From NCBI GenBank assembly GCA_037179385.1, contig CM074179.1:36295905-36359904 (forward strand): a stretch of DNA of 64,000 nt. Direction: 5' to 3'. Positions within the stretch are counted from its first letter, which is position 1, and each line of letters begins with the position of its first letter. The notes under the pieces were generated by a model that did not search any database, was not told the origin of the DNA, and saw nothing but the letters and a program-made list of their open reading frames with translations. The translations under genes and the position numbers were made by a program. This document shows, in pieces, positions 23,601 to 33,342 of this stretch. This stretch comes from Holothuria scabra. Taxonomy: Eukaryota; Echinodermata; Holothuroidea; Aspidochirotida; Holothuriidae.

Positions 23601-25283
23601 GCTGGCTGGATTATACCATGCAACAGTGCCGAAACCATCTTGAAAGGTACATTTAATGATTCCGGTTGTGCCAATCTGAAAGTGTTGCACTGAATTACAC
23701 TTGCTGTTGGCATCACCTACGTAAAAGACAAGAAGGCAATTGTTTGTAAGTGTACTTAAATGTACTTTTACTGCTAAAAGAATTAATTTTGTTCACAGAA
23801 TGCAAGCGAAAGGTGGAGATGAATGACAAACCATATCCAGCCAAGAGCTAAGTTACCTCTTTTCCACCGTCCTCACTGCACGTAGCCATCCTATTAGGGT
23901 ACATGCGCACTGTTTAACAAGGTGTTTCTTGATTGGCTGTTGCCATTGTATTGTATCGATTGCATTCTTTTTGGGGGTTAGGGATTAGGGTTATTGTTAG
24001 CCAGTTAGGAAATTTCTTGTTAAGCAGTGCGCATCGCCCCTTCTATTAAAGTTGGATGCATTAAAACATATGCCTTTTTTATGACTGGATATTTGCGCTT
24101 ATGGAAATCCGGCTAGGTTAGGGTCTACGATGATTTGGAGGGAAAATCTACCGATCCACTCAAAGTAACCAACCACTAAAAGTAACCAAAAATTATCTGC
24201 TCAAAAAACAGTTGTGTTTTTACCGTTTTGGTACCATAGACGGGCATCACCATATGAATTTGAAAAACAATTAACAAAAAACAATGAGATAATTGGTGGG
24301 AAAAACAGGTTCAAATTACTAGTAGCGAACTGAAGGGTGATAATCCTTTAACAAACAAACAAATCAACATAATAAAATAAGAATAAACCAAACTGTCAAA
24401 TATGAACCTCCATGACTATATTCAAATGCTGGAAATAATAACAGTTCCTGAAAACATTATTCATATGAAGTTGTCTAATGTAGAGAGCATTAATCAACCG
24501 GTTAAAATGTAACTATACATTAAAGGGAAGGTTTAAGCAAAAATTTAATTTTCATATGTGAAAGAGGAACCAGAACTACATTGTGTGGTGAAAGTTGCAT
24601 TCAAATCTGACATGTAATTCTCGAGATATCCGTAAATGAAGTCAGTAGATTTGTGTTCCAAAGTGAGTTTGAGGGCAGCAGAGCTTATATCACTTCCTCA
24701 CATTGACAAGGAATGTTTGTTTCGCTTTGTTTTATTAGACTGTTGTCTTGACCTTGGAGTTAATTGGAATAGAACCTCCCTGTGGGGGATGCAAAGTTTG
24801 CAAAGTTCTCATGCTACGTAGGCAATCACATTTTAATAATGTGGGTTTTTTGAGGAGAAAATCAACTCTAAAGTTTAAAGAAAAACATAAGACTGTGCAC
24901 TAATGTGGGGATATGATGTCATATGTGCTTGCTTCAAGTTCATTTTTTGTTGAAAATGTGAAAAATTTACGTGCTCATATCTTTAGAACTACACATCGGA
25001 TTTCAATGCAAATTTCACCAAAATGCTTAGAGTAAGTACCCCTCTAACATACCAAATCTTGTAATGACATTTAACCCTTCTTTTAATATTTTGTACAGTC
25101 CCTTGTCGTAGAAGAATATTATAGGCTAAATTGAACAATGAAGTGTCTAAAAGCTTCAAAAACAATCTACTTAGTAAACTACATTATTGCCATCAGAGAA
25201 GGACTTTTGTGTTATGTAATTTTGTACCTACCAACAGATGTTGTTAGCGAAAGGTATAGAAAAATTAGAGTACACCGGTCCAT
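17629..25283 (-). CDS. Ig-domain transmembrane receptor gene (seven exons modelled)
   Basis: A minus-strand gene model from splice signals and domains. Exons are 25283-25232 (signal peptide), 23716-23396 (Ig1), 22968-22315 (Ig2 and Ig3), 21661-21326 (Ig4), 19359-19243 (transmembrane), 18939-18890 and 17659-17629 (cytoplasmic). All extracellular introns are phase 1, as is usual for Ig-superfamily genes. Together the exons give about 520 residues, and the C-terminal end is unresolved. The predicted product is a single-pass type I surface protein with four Ig-like domains, several N-glycosylation sequons and a short basic juxtamembrane tail. It is likely a cell-surface recognition or adhesion receptor; an immune role is inference. 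Introns carry MITEs at 20353-20762, 23903-24034 and 24520-25086. A second Ig gene starts head to head at 25617. Confidence 0.72.
18890..18939 (-). CDS. Ig receptor: juxtamembrane cytoplasmic exon
   Basis: An acceptor CTATTTAG is followed by 50 nt encoding (G)MRKKRKNQRRILDHGE and donor GAG|GTGAGT. The dense basic cluster right after the membrane segment is a classic stop-transfer signal on the cytosolic side. It joins the transmembrane exon in phase 1 and leaves in phase 0. Confidence 0.62.
19243..19359 (-). CDS. Ig receptor: transmembrane exon
   Basis: 117 nt between a TTTAG acceptor and a GTAAAT donor, phase 1 in and phase 1 out. It encodes a short polar stalk (QPPDSTITSFNKN) followed by a strongly hydrophobic helix of about 22 residues (VLWILTIIILLCLAIIALLI) and then YFVPRG. 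This is the membrane anchor of the receptor. The exon was missed by simple ORF calling because of its length. Confidence 0.72.
19360..20352. other. Intron of Ig receptor gene
   Basis: Part of the intron between the Ig4 and transmembrane exons. No other gene or element is recognised; there is a short pyrimidine-rich run near 19597-19620. Confidence 0.45.
20353..20762. mobile_element. MITE with 3 bp duplication and internal short repeats
   Basis: A 410 bp element with inverted termini GTACCCTTACAAAAAAGGTG (the left copy has one extra A). It is flanked by TCA at 20350-20352 and 20763-20765. The interior is full of the words AACCTGTG and CACAGGTT in both orientations. A 3 bp duplication would fit PIF/Harbinger-like or CACTA-like elements; the class is not settled. 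It sits in an intron of the Ig gene. Confidence 0.7.
20766..21325. other. Intron of Ig receptor gene
   Basis: Intron sequence between the MITE and the Ig4 exon. Small open frames on the plus strand (20848-21138) are antisense to the gene and lack domains. Confidence 0.45.
21326..21661 (-). CDS. Ig receptor: Ig4 exon
   Basis: 336 nt, acceptor ACTCTTCAG and donor CAGTG|GTGAG, phase 1 at both ends, encoding 112 residues. It shows Ig hallmarks: the B-strand cysteine in HLTCSVKG, the core tryptophan in IKLTWKT, and the F-strand cysteine in RITIECLTTH. The pattern resembles C-type Ig domains. One sequon (NQS) lies near the end. Confidence 0.72.
22315..22968 (-). CDS. Ig receptor: exon with Ig2 and Ig3
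   Basis: 654 nt, acceptor TTTGTTTACAG and donor CATATG|GTAAGT, phase 1 at both ends, 218 residues. Ig2 has STVLCKIS, KLKWVAR and LSLLICKAEN. Ig3 has STLKLNCSKK, LIVWKKND and the strong F-strand HDGSYACIYE. Sequons NGS, NES, NCS and NET are present. Two Ig domains in one uninterrupted exon suggest loss of the intron that usually separates them. Confidence 0.75.
23396..23716 (-). CDS. Ig receptor: Ig1 exon
   Basis: 321 nt, acceptor TTTTACGTAG and donor GTTG|GTAAGC, phase 1 at both ends, 107 residues. It has a V-set-like start with GIIKCTFQDGFGTVAWY and the D/E region DIRMDGSLIINNVTF. The place of the F-strand cysteine is occupied by the sequence NFTALVFS, so the canonical disulfide is absent. 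An extra cysteine (SKCNSVQ) lies upstream of the B-strand cysteine. Confidence 0.7.
23903..24034. mobile_element. Short MITE, copy 1
   Basis: A 132 bp element with inverted ends ATGCGCACTGTTTAACAAGG. A second copy is at 46892-47034. Shared interior phrases are CATTGTATTGTATCGATT and TTAGGGTTATTGTTAGC. It lies in the first intron of the Ig gene. Confidence 0.7.
24520..25086 (+). mobile_element. TTAA-ended MITE, copy C
   Basis: The most complete copy: 567 bp with TTAAAGGGAAGGTTTAAG at the left and a related inverted end (CCCTTCTTTTAA) at the right, TTAA at both borders. Copies A (8324-8895, inverted) and B (15995-16480) share its interior. It lies in the first intron of the Ig receptor gene. 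Confidence 0.68.
25232..25283 (-). CDS. Ig receptor: signal-peptide exon
   Basis: ATG at 25283-25281 opens MDRCTLIFLYLSLTTSV plus one base, ending at donor GTTG|GTAGGT. The peptide has a short polar N terminus, a hydrophobic core and a small-residue end, as expected for a secretory signal. It leaves in phase 1, matching the Ig1 exon. The upstream frame is open further, but this ATG gives a typical signal length. Confidence 0.65.
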
Positions 25284-25616
25284 CTTGGCTAATTTCGGCA
25301 TAAAAAGCTGAAAGAACACAAAGAGACAGGACATTGAACAAACATGCAAGGGATCCCAAGTAAAATACCTGAACACTGCCCCATTACTAAAAGTATCACA
25401 AAAAGGTGGCATTGAACTAACACATCAAACAGCATTTGAAATAACTGCCTTGTTTCCAATACAGTCAATGTCCTCGGATATGTTACTTATAAGCTTCTGT
25501 AACTCTGAAAGTGTTGTTCTTAAAATTCTGCGCAACGAAATTGAATACAGATGCCAGCGAGCAGAAGAAAGGGCGGTTGAACACAAGCAGTATAAACAGT
25601 TTTGCTCAATTGAATA
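25284..25616. promoter_or_regulatory. Shared promoter region between divergent Ig genes (inferred)
   Basis: About 333 bp separates the start codons of two Ig-type genes running in opposite directions. Both transcription starts and core promoters should lie here unless untranslated first exons exist elsewhere. I see no definite TATA box pair. The call rests on gene arrangement, not on motifs. Confidence 0.35.
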
Positions 25617-26004
25617 ATGCAATTAGAATATCATCTGAAGCGCACAGTTACTGTGTTCGAAGTAAGCAACCTTCTAAGTCGAATATTCCCATTAACGTGT
25701 ACATTGTTTGGTCTGTTTATGTGTGCATCAGCAAACAACACACGGAGTTATTCTCACTCTGTGACAGTCTTCGAAAAGCTTGATTTACAATGTAATCATG
25801 CAATGGTAGGAACTTACAGGTGGAAACACAACGGTAGATGGATCTATTACCACAACTATTTCGTTGACACTTACTTCGGGAAAACAGCAGATGTAAACAA
25901 TAACAATTCTTTACTAATTAAAAGTGTATCTTTTTACCACTACGGAAACTATACATGCTTTCACGGTGAAGTAACGGGTTCTTTTCATTACTTGGAATTG
26001 AATG
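25617..26004 (+). CDS. First exon of a second Ig-domain gene
   Basis: ATG at 25617 begins a frame with a hydrophobic segment (RIFPLTCTLFGLFMCASA) that can serve as signal peptide, then one V-set-like Ig domain. The domain has DLQCNHAMVGTYRWKHNG, a middle region with LLIKSVSFYHYGNYTCFHGE, and ends LELNG. The B-strand and F-strand cysteines and the core tryptophan are all present. The exon ends at donor AATG|GTAAGT in phase 1. Later exons were not found: the following sequence is a transposon cluster, so the gene may be interrupted, truncated, or have very long introns. It could also be a single-domain secreted form. Confidence 0.62.
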
Positions 26005-26272
26005 GTAAGTCATCTTAACTAATCAAAAAAAAAAAAAAAAAAATCTGCATGTAACCTATCGCTTAGTTTCAAATGAGTAATTAGAAAATAGAACTGATTC
26101 TAGTGATTGGATTTGTCATGTTTAAATTAGAACTTGCTCTTTTAAGGAAACAAAACAGATTATGTCAAGGTACGAGATGCGCATCAGAAAAAATACAATG
26201 AAATCAAGTAAACGATCTTACTTTCTCTGAAGGCACTCCTTTGTTTAGACGGAAGTACTGTTACATGTTAGC

Positions 26273-26583
26273 AGTGGCAGCTCCGTAATGGGAGGGTAGG
26301 GGGATTGGGGCGAATCAAAGTCAAATGATAATTTTGGGTGCAGCACTAAACCGAGTCAAAAATCCCCATTCCTGTGGGACGCGGTCGGGACTACTAAGCG
26401 TCCGAAAGCCTGGAGGTTGCAGCACAACTCTAAATGAAAATTTAAGTGTCTGGAGAGGTGCACTATTTTTCTTTGAGGTTAACCCGTCTCCGAACTGACC
26501 TAATTGAATAATGGAATGAAAACACAAAGACAAAATCTGGTGGTATAGGGGCAACCCCCCCCCCCCCGGTGGCGCCGCCAATG
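26273..26583. mobile_element. Decayed hAT-like MITE
   Basis: The left end reads CAGTGGCAGCTCC and the right end, inverted, CATTGGCGGCGCCACC. The latter resembles common hAT termini of the CAGTGGCGGCGCC type. A C-run of about 14 sits at the right. Related terminal pieces occur near 43830-43880 and 45163-45180. No clean target duplication is visible. Confidence 0.5.
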
Positions 26584-26755
26584 TATTTCATTAGCGAAAG
26601 CGAAACGTGTCAAAATATTACCAATTCTGGTTTATCTCTCACCAAATCATTCAATGGATAAATACAAGGTACGGTATCCCTGGAGAATGTACAGAACAAA
26701 GGTGCTTTGTTAATGAGAATTCATCCCTTCTCCCAGAACACTATAAGAGAATGGT

Positions 26756-26996
26756 TTTCTTCGTTACATTCGTCGAACATTTGACAAAGTGTGCGGGGCG
26801 ATCGAAACGTTATTTGTGTTTTGTACGTGTACATTTTCCATTATTTTGTTAGAATATAAGCGTTATTTCCCCTTATTGGCATTATTTAATTAAGTTCCCA
26901 ACACAAGGTTTATGTTTAAATATTAAACTATATTGTAAATAATAAAATGGAACTGTTAAAATATAATGTTTTTAAGTTAAACATAACAAAATAATA
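26756..26996 (+). repeat. Repeat unit R, copy 1
   Basis: About 240 bp beginning GTTTTCTTCGTTACATTCG, followed by (TA)n. A near-identical copy is at 27404-27647, also followed by (TA)n. The shared GGGGCGATCGAAACG segment resembles the conserved tails of Penelope-like and related retroelements. Small open frames in it are not conserved as protein. Confidence 0.65.
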
Positions 26997-27074
26997 TACA
27001 TATATATATATATATATACTATATATATATATATATATAATATATATATAATATATATATAATATATACATATA

Positions 27075-27109
<35 letters not shown>

Positions 27110-27130
27110 AATATATATTATAATATTTTT
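26997..27130. repeat. (TA)n microsatellite
   Basis: Imperfect TA dinucleotide array separating repeat unit R from the TA-bounded cassette that follows. Confidence 0.95.
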
Positions 27131-27139
27131 ATATTTATT

Positions 27140-27403
27140 TTTATAATATTCGCCTAATTCGGCACTTAGTTGTTGCTAAAAGGTCAGGCTTAGGGGGAAA
27201 ATTTTGAGGTGAAATATTAGTTTCGCCTTAACGTTTCCACACACTTTTTCTATGAGAATACGTAAACGGACCCGGGCACCCTCCTAGATTTGCAAACTAG
27301 ATACAATTACTTCAAAGTTGTCAAATAAACGGACACCTAGCTGTAAAGAACAAGGCCATTGAAATAACTTAATCTTAATCTGAAGAAGATACCATGTTCG
27401 AAA
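27140..27403 (+). repeat. TA-bounded cassette, partial copy 1
   Basis: This begins CGCCTAATTCGGCACTTAG and shares ACGTAAACGGAC, CACCCTCCTAGATTT and TACTTCAAAGTTGTCAAAT with the other cassette copies. It then diverges to GAACAAGGCCATTGAAATAAC and CTGAAGAAGATACCATGTTC. Copy 3 at 28395-28660 has the same alternate right half. Confidence 0.65.
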
Positions 27404-27647
27404 AAGGTTTTCTTCGTTACATTCGTCGAACATTTGACAAAGTTTGCGGGGCGATCGAAACGTTATTTGTGTTTTGTGCGTGTACATTTTCCATTATTTT
27501 GTTAGAATATAAGCGTCATTTCCCGTATTGGCATTATTTAATTAAGTTCCCAACACAAGGTTTATGTTTAAATATTAAACTATATTGTAAATAATAAAAT
27601 GAAACTGTTAAAATATAATGTTTTTAAGTTAAACATACTAAAACAAT
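27404..27647 (+). repeat. Repeat unit R, copy 2
   Basis: Near-identical to 26756-26996, with a few substitutions. It sits directly after the partial cassette and directly before (TA)n. Confidence 0.65.
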
Positions 27648-27671
27648 ATATATATATATATATATATATAC

Positions 27672-27714
<43 letters not shown>

Positions 27715-27715
27715 T

Positions 27716-27771
<56 letters not shown>
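27648..27771. repeat. (TA)n microsatellite
   Basis: TA array with minor interruptions, ending just before a Penelope-tail-like segment (27772-27887) that contains CTGAGGAAGGGGCC and CCTGAAAGC. Confidence 0.95.
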
Positions 27772-27774
<3 letters not shown>

Positions 27775-27910
27775 ACGTTTCTGAGGAAGGGGCCGGTGGT
27801 CCTGAAAGCTAAATATATGTTCTTGTTTTACCAGTTTTTACTATTTGTTTTATGTTTTTACTGGTGTGGTGCTTTTCCATTTGGTTTATATATATATATA
27901 TATATATATA

Positions 27911-28263
27911 ACACTAATTCCCACCTTAGGGAGAAATTGTTATATCTGCGCGTACATAGGGGGAAAAATAACAATACAATACATAAGAAAAAGTATTCGC
28001 CCTAACGTCTAAAAATATAAACAACGTTATTTCAATGGCCAGCAATACGTTCGTGTTAACAGCTAGGTGTCCGTAATTTTGACAACTTTGAAGTAATTGT
28101 ATCTACTTTGTAAATCTAGGAGGGCGTCCTTGTCTGTTCACGTATTCCTATAGAAAAAGTGTGTAGAAACGTTACGGCGAAACTTATATTTCGCCCCCCA
28201 AAATTTTTCCCCCTAAAGGTCGACTTTTCAACAACAACTTTCCCCCTAAGTGCGGAATTAGTG
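27911..28263 (-). repeat. TA-bounded cassette, copy 2 (full)
   Basis: A complete unit of about 353 bp with (TA)n on both sides. Read on the minus strand it starts CACTAATTCCGCACTTAGGG and ends GGTGGGAATTAGTG. The two ends are imperfect inverted repeats of CTAATTC..CTTAGGGGGAAA type, so it may be a small inverted-repeat transposon. No coding capacity. Confidence 0.7.
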
Positions 28264-28271
28264 AAATATAT

Positions 28272-28273
28272 AT

Positions 28274-28369
<96 letters not shown>

Positions 28370-28372
28370 GTA
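28272..28372. repeat. (CA)n/(TA)n microsatellite
   Basis: A short CA array (28274-28293) runs into a TA array between two cassette copies that face opposite ways. Confidence 0.95.
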
Positions 28373-28394
28373 TAATATTTTTATATTTATTTTT

Positions 28395-28660
28395 ATAATA
28401 TTCGCCTAATTCGGCACTTAGTTGTTACTAAAAGGTCAGGCTCAGGGGGAAAATTTTGAGGTGAAATATTAGTTTCGCCTTAACGTTTTCACACACTTTT
28501 TCTATGAGAATACGTAAACGGACCCGGGCACCCTCCTAGATTTACAAACTAGATACAATTACTTCAAAGTTGTCAAATAAACGGACACCTAGCTGTAAAG
28601 AACAAGGGCATTGAAATAACTTAATCTTAATCTGAAGAAGATACCATGTTCGGAAAAGGA
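28395..28660 (+). repeat. TA-bounded cassette, partial copy 3
   Basis: Nearly identical to copy 1 (27140-27403), including the alternate right half with CTGAAGAAGATACCATGTTC. It is not followed by repeat unit R. Confidence 0.65.
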
Positions 28661-29613
28661 AAGAACTTCAAAAACCCAGGGATTTTTTTGTATAGAAAAT
28701 CAGGAAGAATCTAAAAAAACGAAAACAAATTCTGGCAGCGTTTAAAGGTGTTATTCGTGAGTTTTACTGCACGGTTTTCCTCACCAAAAAGCCCGAAATG
28801 GTCCAAGCTCCAAGTTCTTTCAAGCACTTTCCCGAAAAAATGAAAAAGTATCATAGACATAAGGGTAACATATTTAGAAAAATCAGAGAGGTAAAAAGAT
28901 TGTACCACTTATGGAAAGCCTGTCTCTTGAAACAAACAACCATTCTTCAACCTCTTACAAAAGATTGTGCAAGATATTACTAGAAATTTGCGATTATTTT
29001 AAAATTTTGAAACCTCCCCCCCCCCCCTAACAGAAAATGATATTTATTCAAAGTAAAATTCTCGTGAAAAAAAAAAGAAAAAATGACATAATGATTTTCA
29101 AAACATTCGAGTAGTCTGTGAAAAAAGCTTAACATCATCACACCCTATTCATACTATAGCCTTGCAAAAAAATTTCCGGCAAGGTTTGCAAATGCTGGCA
29201 TCCTTTTCAGTTACCAACTGTATTACACCGACAGACGGGAGAGGTACAGGTGCAGCGCTCAATAGTTTGACTTCTATCCTGCCCCTAGAGCCAAATTCAG
29301 GAAAGGGTTATAAAAATCGGGTAATTTATTTTTCAATGTTCATAGTGATAAATCTGTCTGAAAATGAATTTAAACCCAACTCGTAGAGTGACATTCTTCA
29401 AAAGACGCTATTAATAGAAGCAAAATCATTTATATTCGGGAGCTCGGACAGTTACATAAAAAATCAAATACTGAATTTTGAAAAGAGTCACAATAGACTT
29501 AACAAAATAAGTACGTTTTCAATTTCGTTGTAAACTTTTCTCTGTAAAGATGTACATCAGACTACCGTATTTCATGCAATGGTAGTCAGTGGTACATTTT
29601 ATTTATTAATTTT
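28661..29613. other. Gene-free stretch
   Basis: No supported gene. A C-run lies at 29015-29028 and A-runs near 29069-29085. Open frames (28711-28983 and 29162-29386) lack domains. Confidence 0.4.
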
Positions 29614-30008
29614 CTAACTAACTACCGTAACTGGTAATTTTCTGATTTCTCGGCAAGTTGCTGATTTTTTTTTTATAATAATCATCAAAATATCGAAGCA
29701 ACTACTGGTTAGATCCTCCTTGTTAGCCTGTGAAATGCCGTTTCCGGTTGCTGCAGGGATCGATTTTTTTTTAAATGTTCTGTACACCTTCAGCCAACCA
29801 ATGTTGGTGTCCCGTTTAGAGGGTCTTTCTGGCAAGGATTTAGTTTCAAGTGAACGTTTGCCTGCAAACAAAAACTCTAAGTAACGACTTATCTGATCCT
29901 TAATATTAGCCTGGTTAATGAAATTTCCGGTTTCCTGAAGGGTGCGATTTTTCAAAATTCCCTGCACGTTCCGCCTCAATCCATGGATGACGCTCCGCTT
30001 AGATGGCC
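29614..30008 (-). other. Open frame made of two diverged repeats
   Basis: A stop-terminated minus-strand frame of about 130 codons built from two related units of roughly 60 residues. Each unit starts RPSKR. Unit 1 continues with NVQGILKNRTLQETGNFINQ and unit 2 with VYRTFKKKSIPAATGNGISQ. The DNA is also recognisably duplicated. Whether it is translated is unknown: no ATG or confirmed splice sites frame it. I do not recognise the family. Confidence 0.3.
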
Positions 30009-30436
30009 TTAAGTGCAGAATTTCATTTTTCGGGCCAAATATATTCTGCCCCCTTGACTTAAATGCTCCCGAACCCCTATGGCAGGGATTATGTCATGAT
30101 TAGGGATTTGTACTGGAGTAACAGGACACCGTCTCGCACCCCCCCCCCCTCGAGAAAACCGGTCCCGCAAGGCCATGTTCACAGGTCGAAATTTGAAGAG
30201 AGATGAGAAAGAAATGCACGCTGTCAAAGACGGAAGTATAGGCCCGAATCGTCTTTTTCGGCAAGGAGCGTCCAAGATTCACAAAAAATATAGAGATCCT
30301 AATCAGTTTAACAAGGTTCCGTTTTTCACCATAAATGCAATAATTGCAAACCACTCAAAGAATTTCCCCTTACACAAATGAAAACATATGGGCTAGTTAT
30401 AAAATTTCATATATGGATCATATCTGAGGCAGATAT

Positions 30437-31412
<976 letters not shown>

Positions 31413-31929
31413 AACACTGACTGAGAACAATCTCTGAGAGCACGATTAATTGCCGCTTTAACCTTACGCTTAGAATGACCACGTTTATTTAAAGCAATAG
31501 CAAGCTCAGCACACCTGCGTTCAACAAGTTCGGGTGAAGAACAAATAGAATTAATACGTTTAGTCAGGCTATAGGCAATACTCCGCTTAACGTGACCCGG
31601 ATGGCAACTATCAGAAGGAAGATAAAGCATGGTATCAGTTGGTTTTTGCGATAAACATCGGTTTCTAATGAACCATCAGCTTTAAGCTTAATTGTTACAT
31701 CAAAAAAATTTATAGAATCATGAGAAATGTCAGCAGTAAACTTTATGGAATCATGAAAAGAGTTTAAGCGGCCCAAAAATTAATGAAATTTATCTTGCCC
31801 GTGCAACCAGATAAGAAAGCAATTGTCAATATAACGCCAAAAAACTTCGGGTACGAGGGTACAGCCTGCAAAGATGATTTTTCAAATTCAGCCATAAAAA
31901 TGTTGGCATGCGCCATCTTTGATCCGATA

Positions 31930-31934
<5 letters not shown>
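31413..31934 (-). pseudogene. Penelope-like reverse transcriptase fragment
   Basis: Minus strand, starting at a TA array. It reads MAHANIFMAEFEK, then (after a shift) FWRYIDNCFLIW at the catalytic site, then INFFDVTIKLKADGSLETDV, YLPSDSCHPGHVKRSIAYSL and the C-terminal helix region. The normal IDD at the active site has become IDN, a CAA-to-TAA stop and frameshifts are present, and the N-terminal half is missing. It abuts, in opposite orientation, the GIY-YIG fragment at 30562-31412. Confidence 0.75.
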
Positions 31935-31965
<31 letters not shown>

Positions 31966-31988
31966 TATATATATAGTCATATATATAG

Positions 31989-32030
<42 letters not shown>
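31935..32030. repeat. (TA)n microsatellite
   Basis: TA array with TCATATATA interruptions between the RT fragment and the next cassette. Confidence 0.95.
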
Positions 32031-32032
<2 letters not shown>

Positions 32033-32382
32033 CGCTAATTCCCACCTTAGGGAGGAATTGTTATATCTGCGCGTACATAGGGTGAAAAAATAACAATGAA
32101 ATACATAAGAAAAGTCTTCGCCCTAACGTCTTAAAATATAAACAACGTTATTTCAATGGCCAGCCATCCGTTCGTGTTAAAAGCTAGGTGTCCGTAAATT
32201 TGACAACTTTGAAGTAATTGCATCTGCTATGTAAATCTAGGAGGGCGTTCTTATCCGTTCACGTATTCCTATACAAGAAGTATGTACAAACGTTAAGGTG
32301 AAACTTATATTTCGCCCCAAAAATTTTTCCCCGTAAGGTCGACTTTTCAACAACAACTCTCCCCCTAGGTGCCGAATTAGTG

Positions 32383-32383
<1 letters not shown>
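32031..32383 (-). repeat. TA-bounded cassette, copy 4 (full)
   Basis: Full-length and in the same orientation as copy 2, with TA arrays on both sides. On the minus strand it runs from CACTAATTCGGCACCTAGGG to GGTGGGAATTAGCG. Confidence 0.7.

Positions 32384-32476
<93 letters not shown>
32384..32476. repeat. (TA)n microsatellite
   Basis: Pure TA array of about 93 bp between cassette copy 4 and the segment bearing the tRNA-like sequence. Confidence 0.97.
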
Positions 32477-32479
<3 letters not shown>

Positions 32480-32621
32480 TAAGTCGAGTGACGACCTTAT
32501 ATGAATAAGTGAACCAGTGCGGTATTGAAAAGTCGCATGAAGACCTTAGGCCATTTTTTCCTCAAACATAGGTATTGCCTTATACTCAAAGAGGATTTTT
32601 TTTTTTGAAATGGAAAACTTA

Positions 32622-32693
32622 GCCTCAAGCAGGATTCGAACCAGCGACCTCCCGCTCACAAGGCGGACGCTCTGACCACTGAGCCATTGAGAC
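32622..32693 (-). tRNA. tRNA-Thr(UGU)-like gene or SINE head
   Basis: 72 nt fold as a tRNA. The 7 bp acceptor stem is GTCTCAA with TTGAGGC (one G-U pair), the D arm GCTC/GAGC and the anticodon stem TCCGC/GCGGG. The loop CTTGTGA gives anticodon UGU, and the T loop is TTCGAAT with one mismatch in its stem. Boxes A and B are intact and a TTTT run follows about 6 nt downstream, as in Pol III genes. CCA is not encoded. The surroundings, a unique block of about 220 bp between two TA arrays, also fit a tRNA-derived SINE, so function is uncertain. Confidence 0.6.
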
Positions 32694-32748
32694 CTATGTG
32701 ATTGAGCGCGGTCAACTAATTATATTCTGTTATTTTTCTGTTGTCTCA

Positions 32749-32906
<158 letters not shown>

Positions 32907-33342
32907 TGAGACAACAGAAAAATAAAAACTCGGCAGACTTAGCTTCGCGTTACTCAAATATTAAGATTTAATCAAGCTTTCGGCCAGTATGTATCGGCCT
33001 TCTGCAGGATACTATATAGGAGAGAAGGGAGGAGGGAAAACTTAGTATTTACAGTAGCAAATATAGAGAAAATGACTAAAAAACGGGTAGTATTTGTGAA
33101 CAAATTATATTACACTTACCAAAACAGATTACTTATTAAAAAGGCTACTATGCAAAAAACCTTTCTACGTACACATTACAGGTATTCAGTGTTCAAAGTG
33201 ATGCTACAGTAACACAACGAACATTAAAACAATCGGCTTAACTTACACAAAGAGAATTGGTAACTTACGGAAGTGCGCAGTGTAAAGTGGTGAAACCTCT
33301 GTTGCGACTGGTGACGCAGTGTGTCATTTGAATTTATTTATC

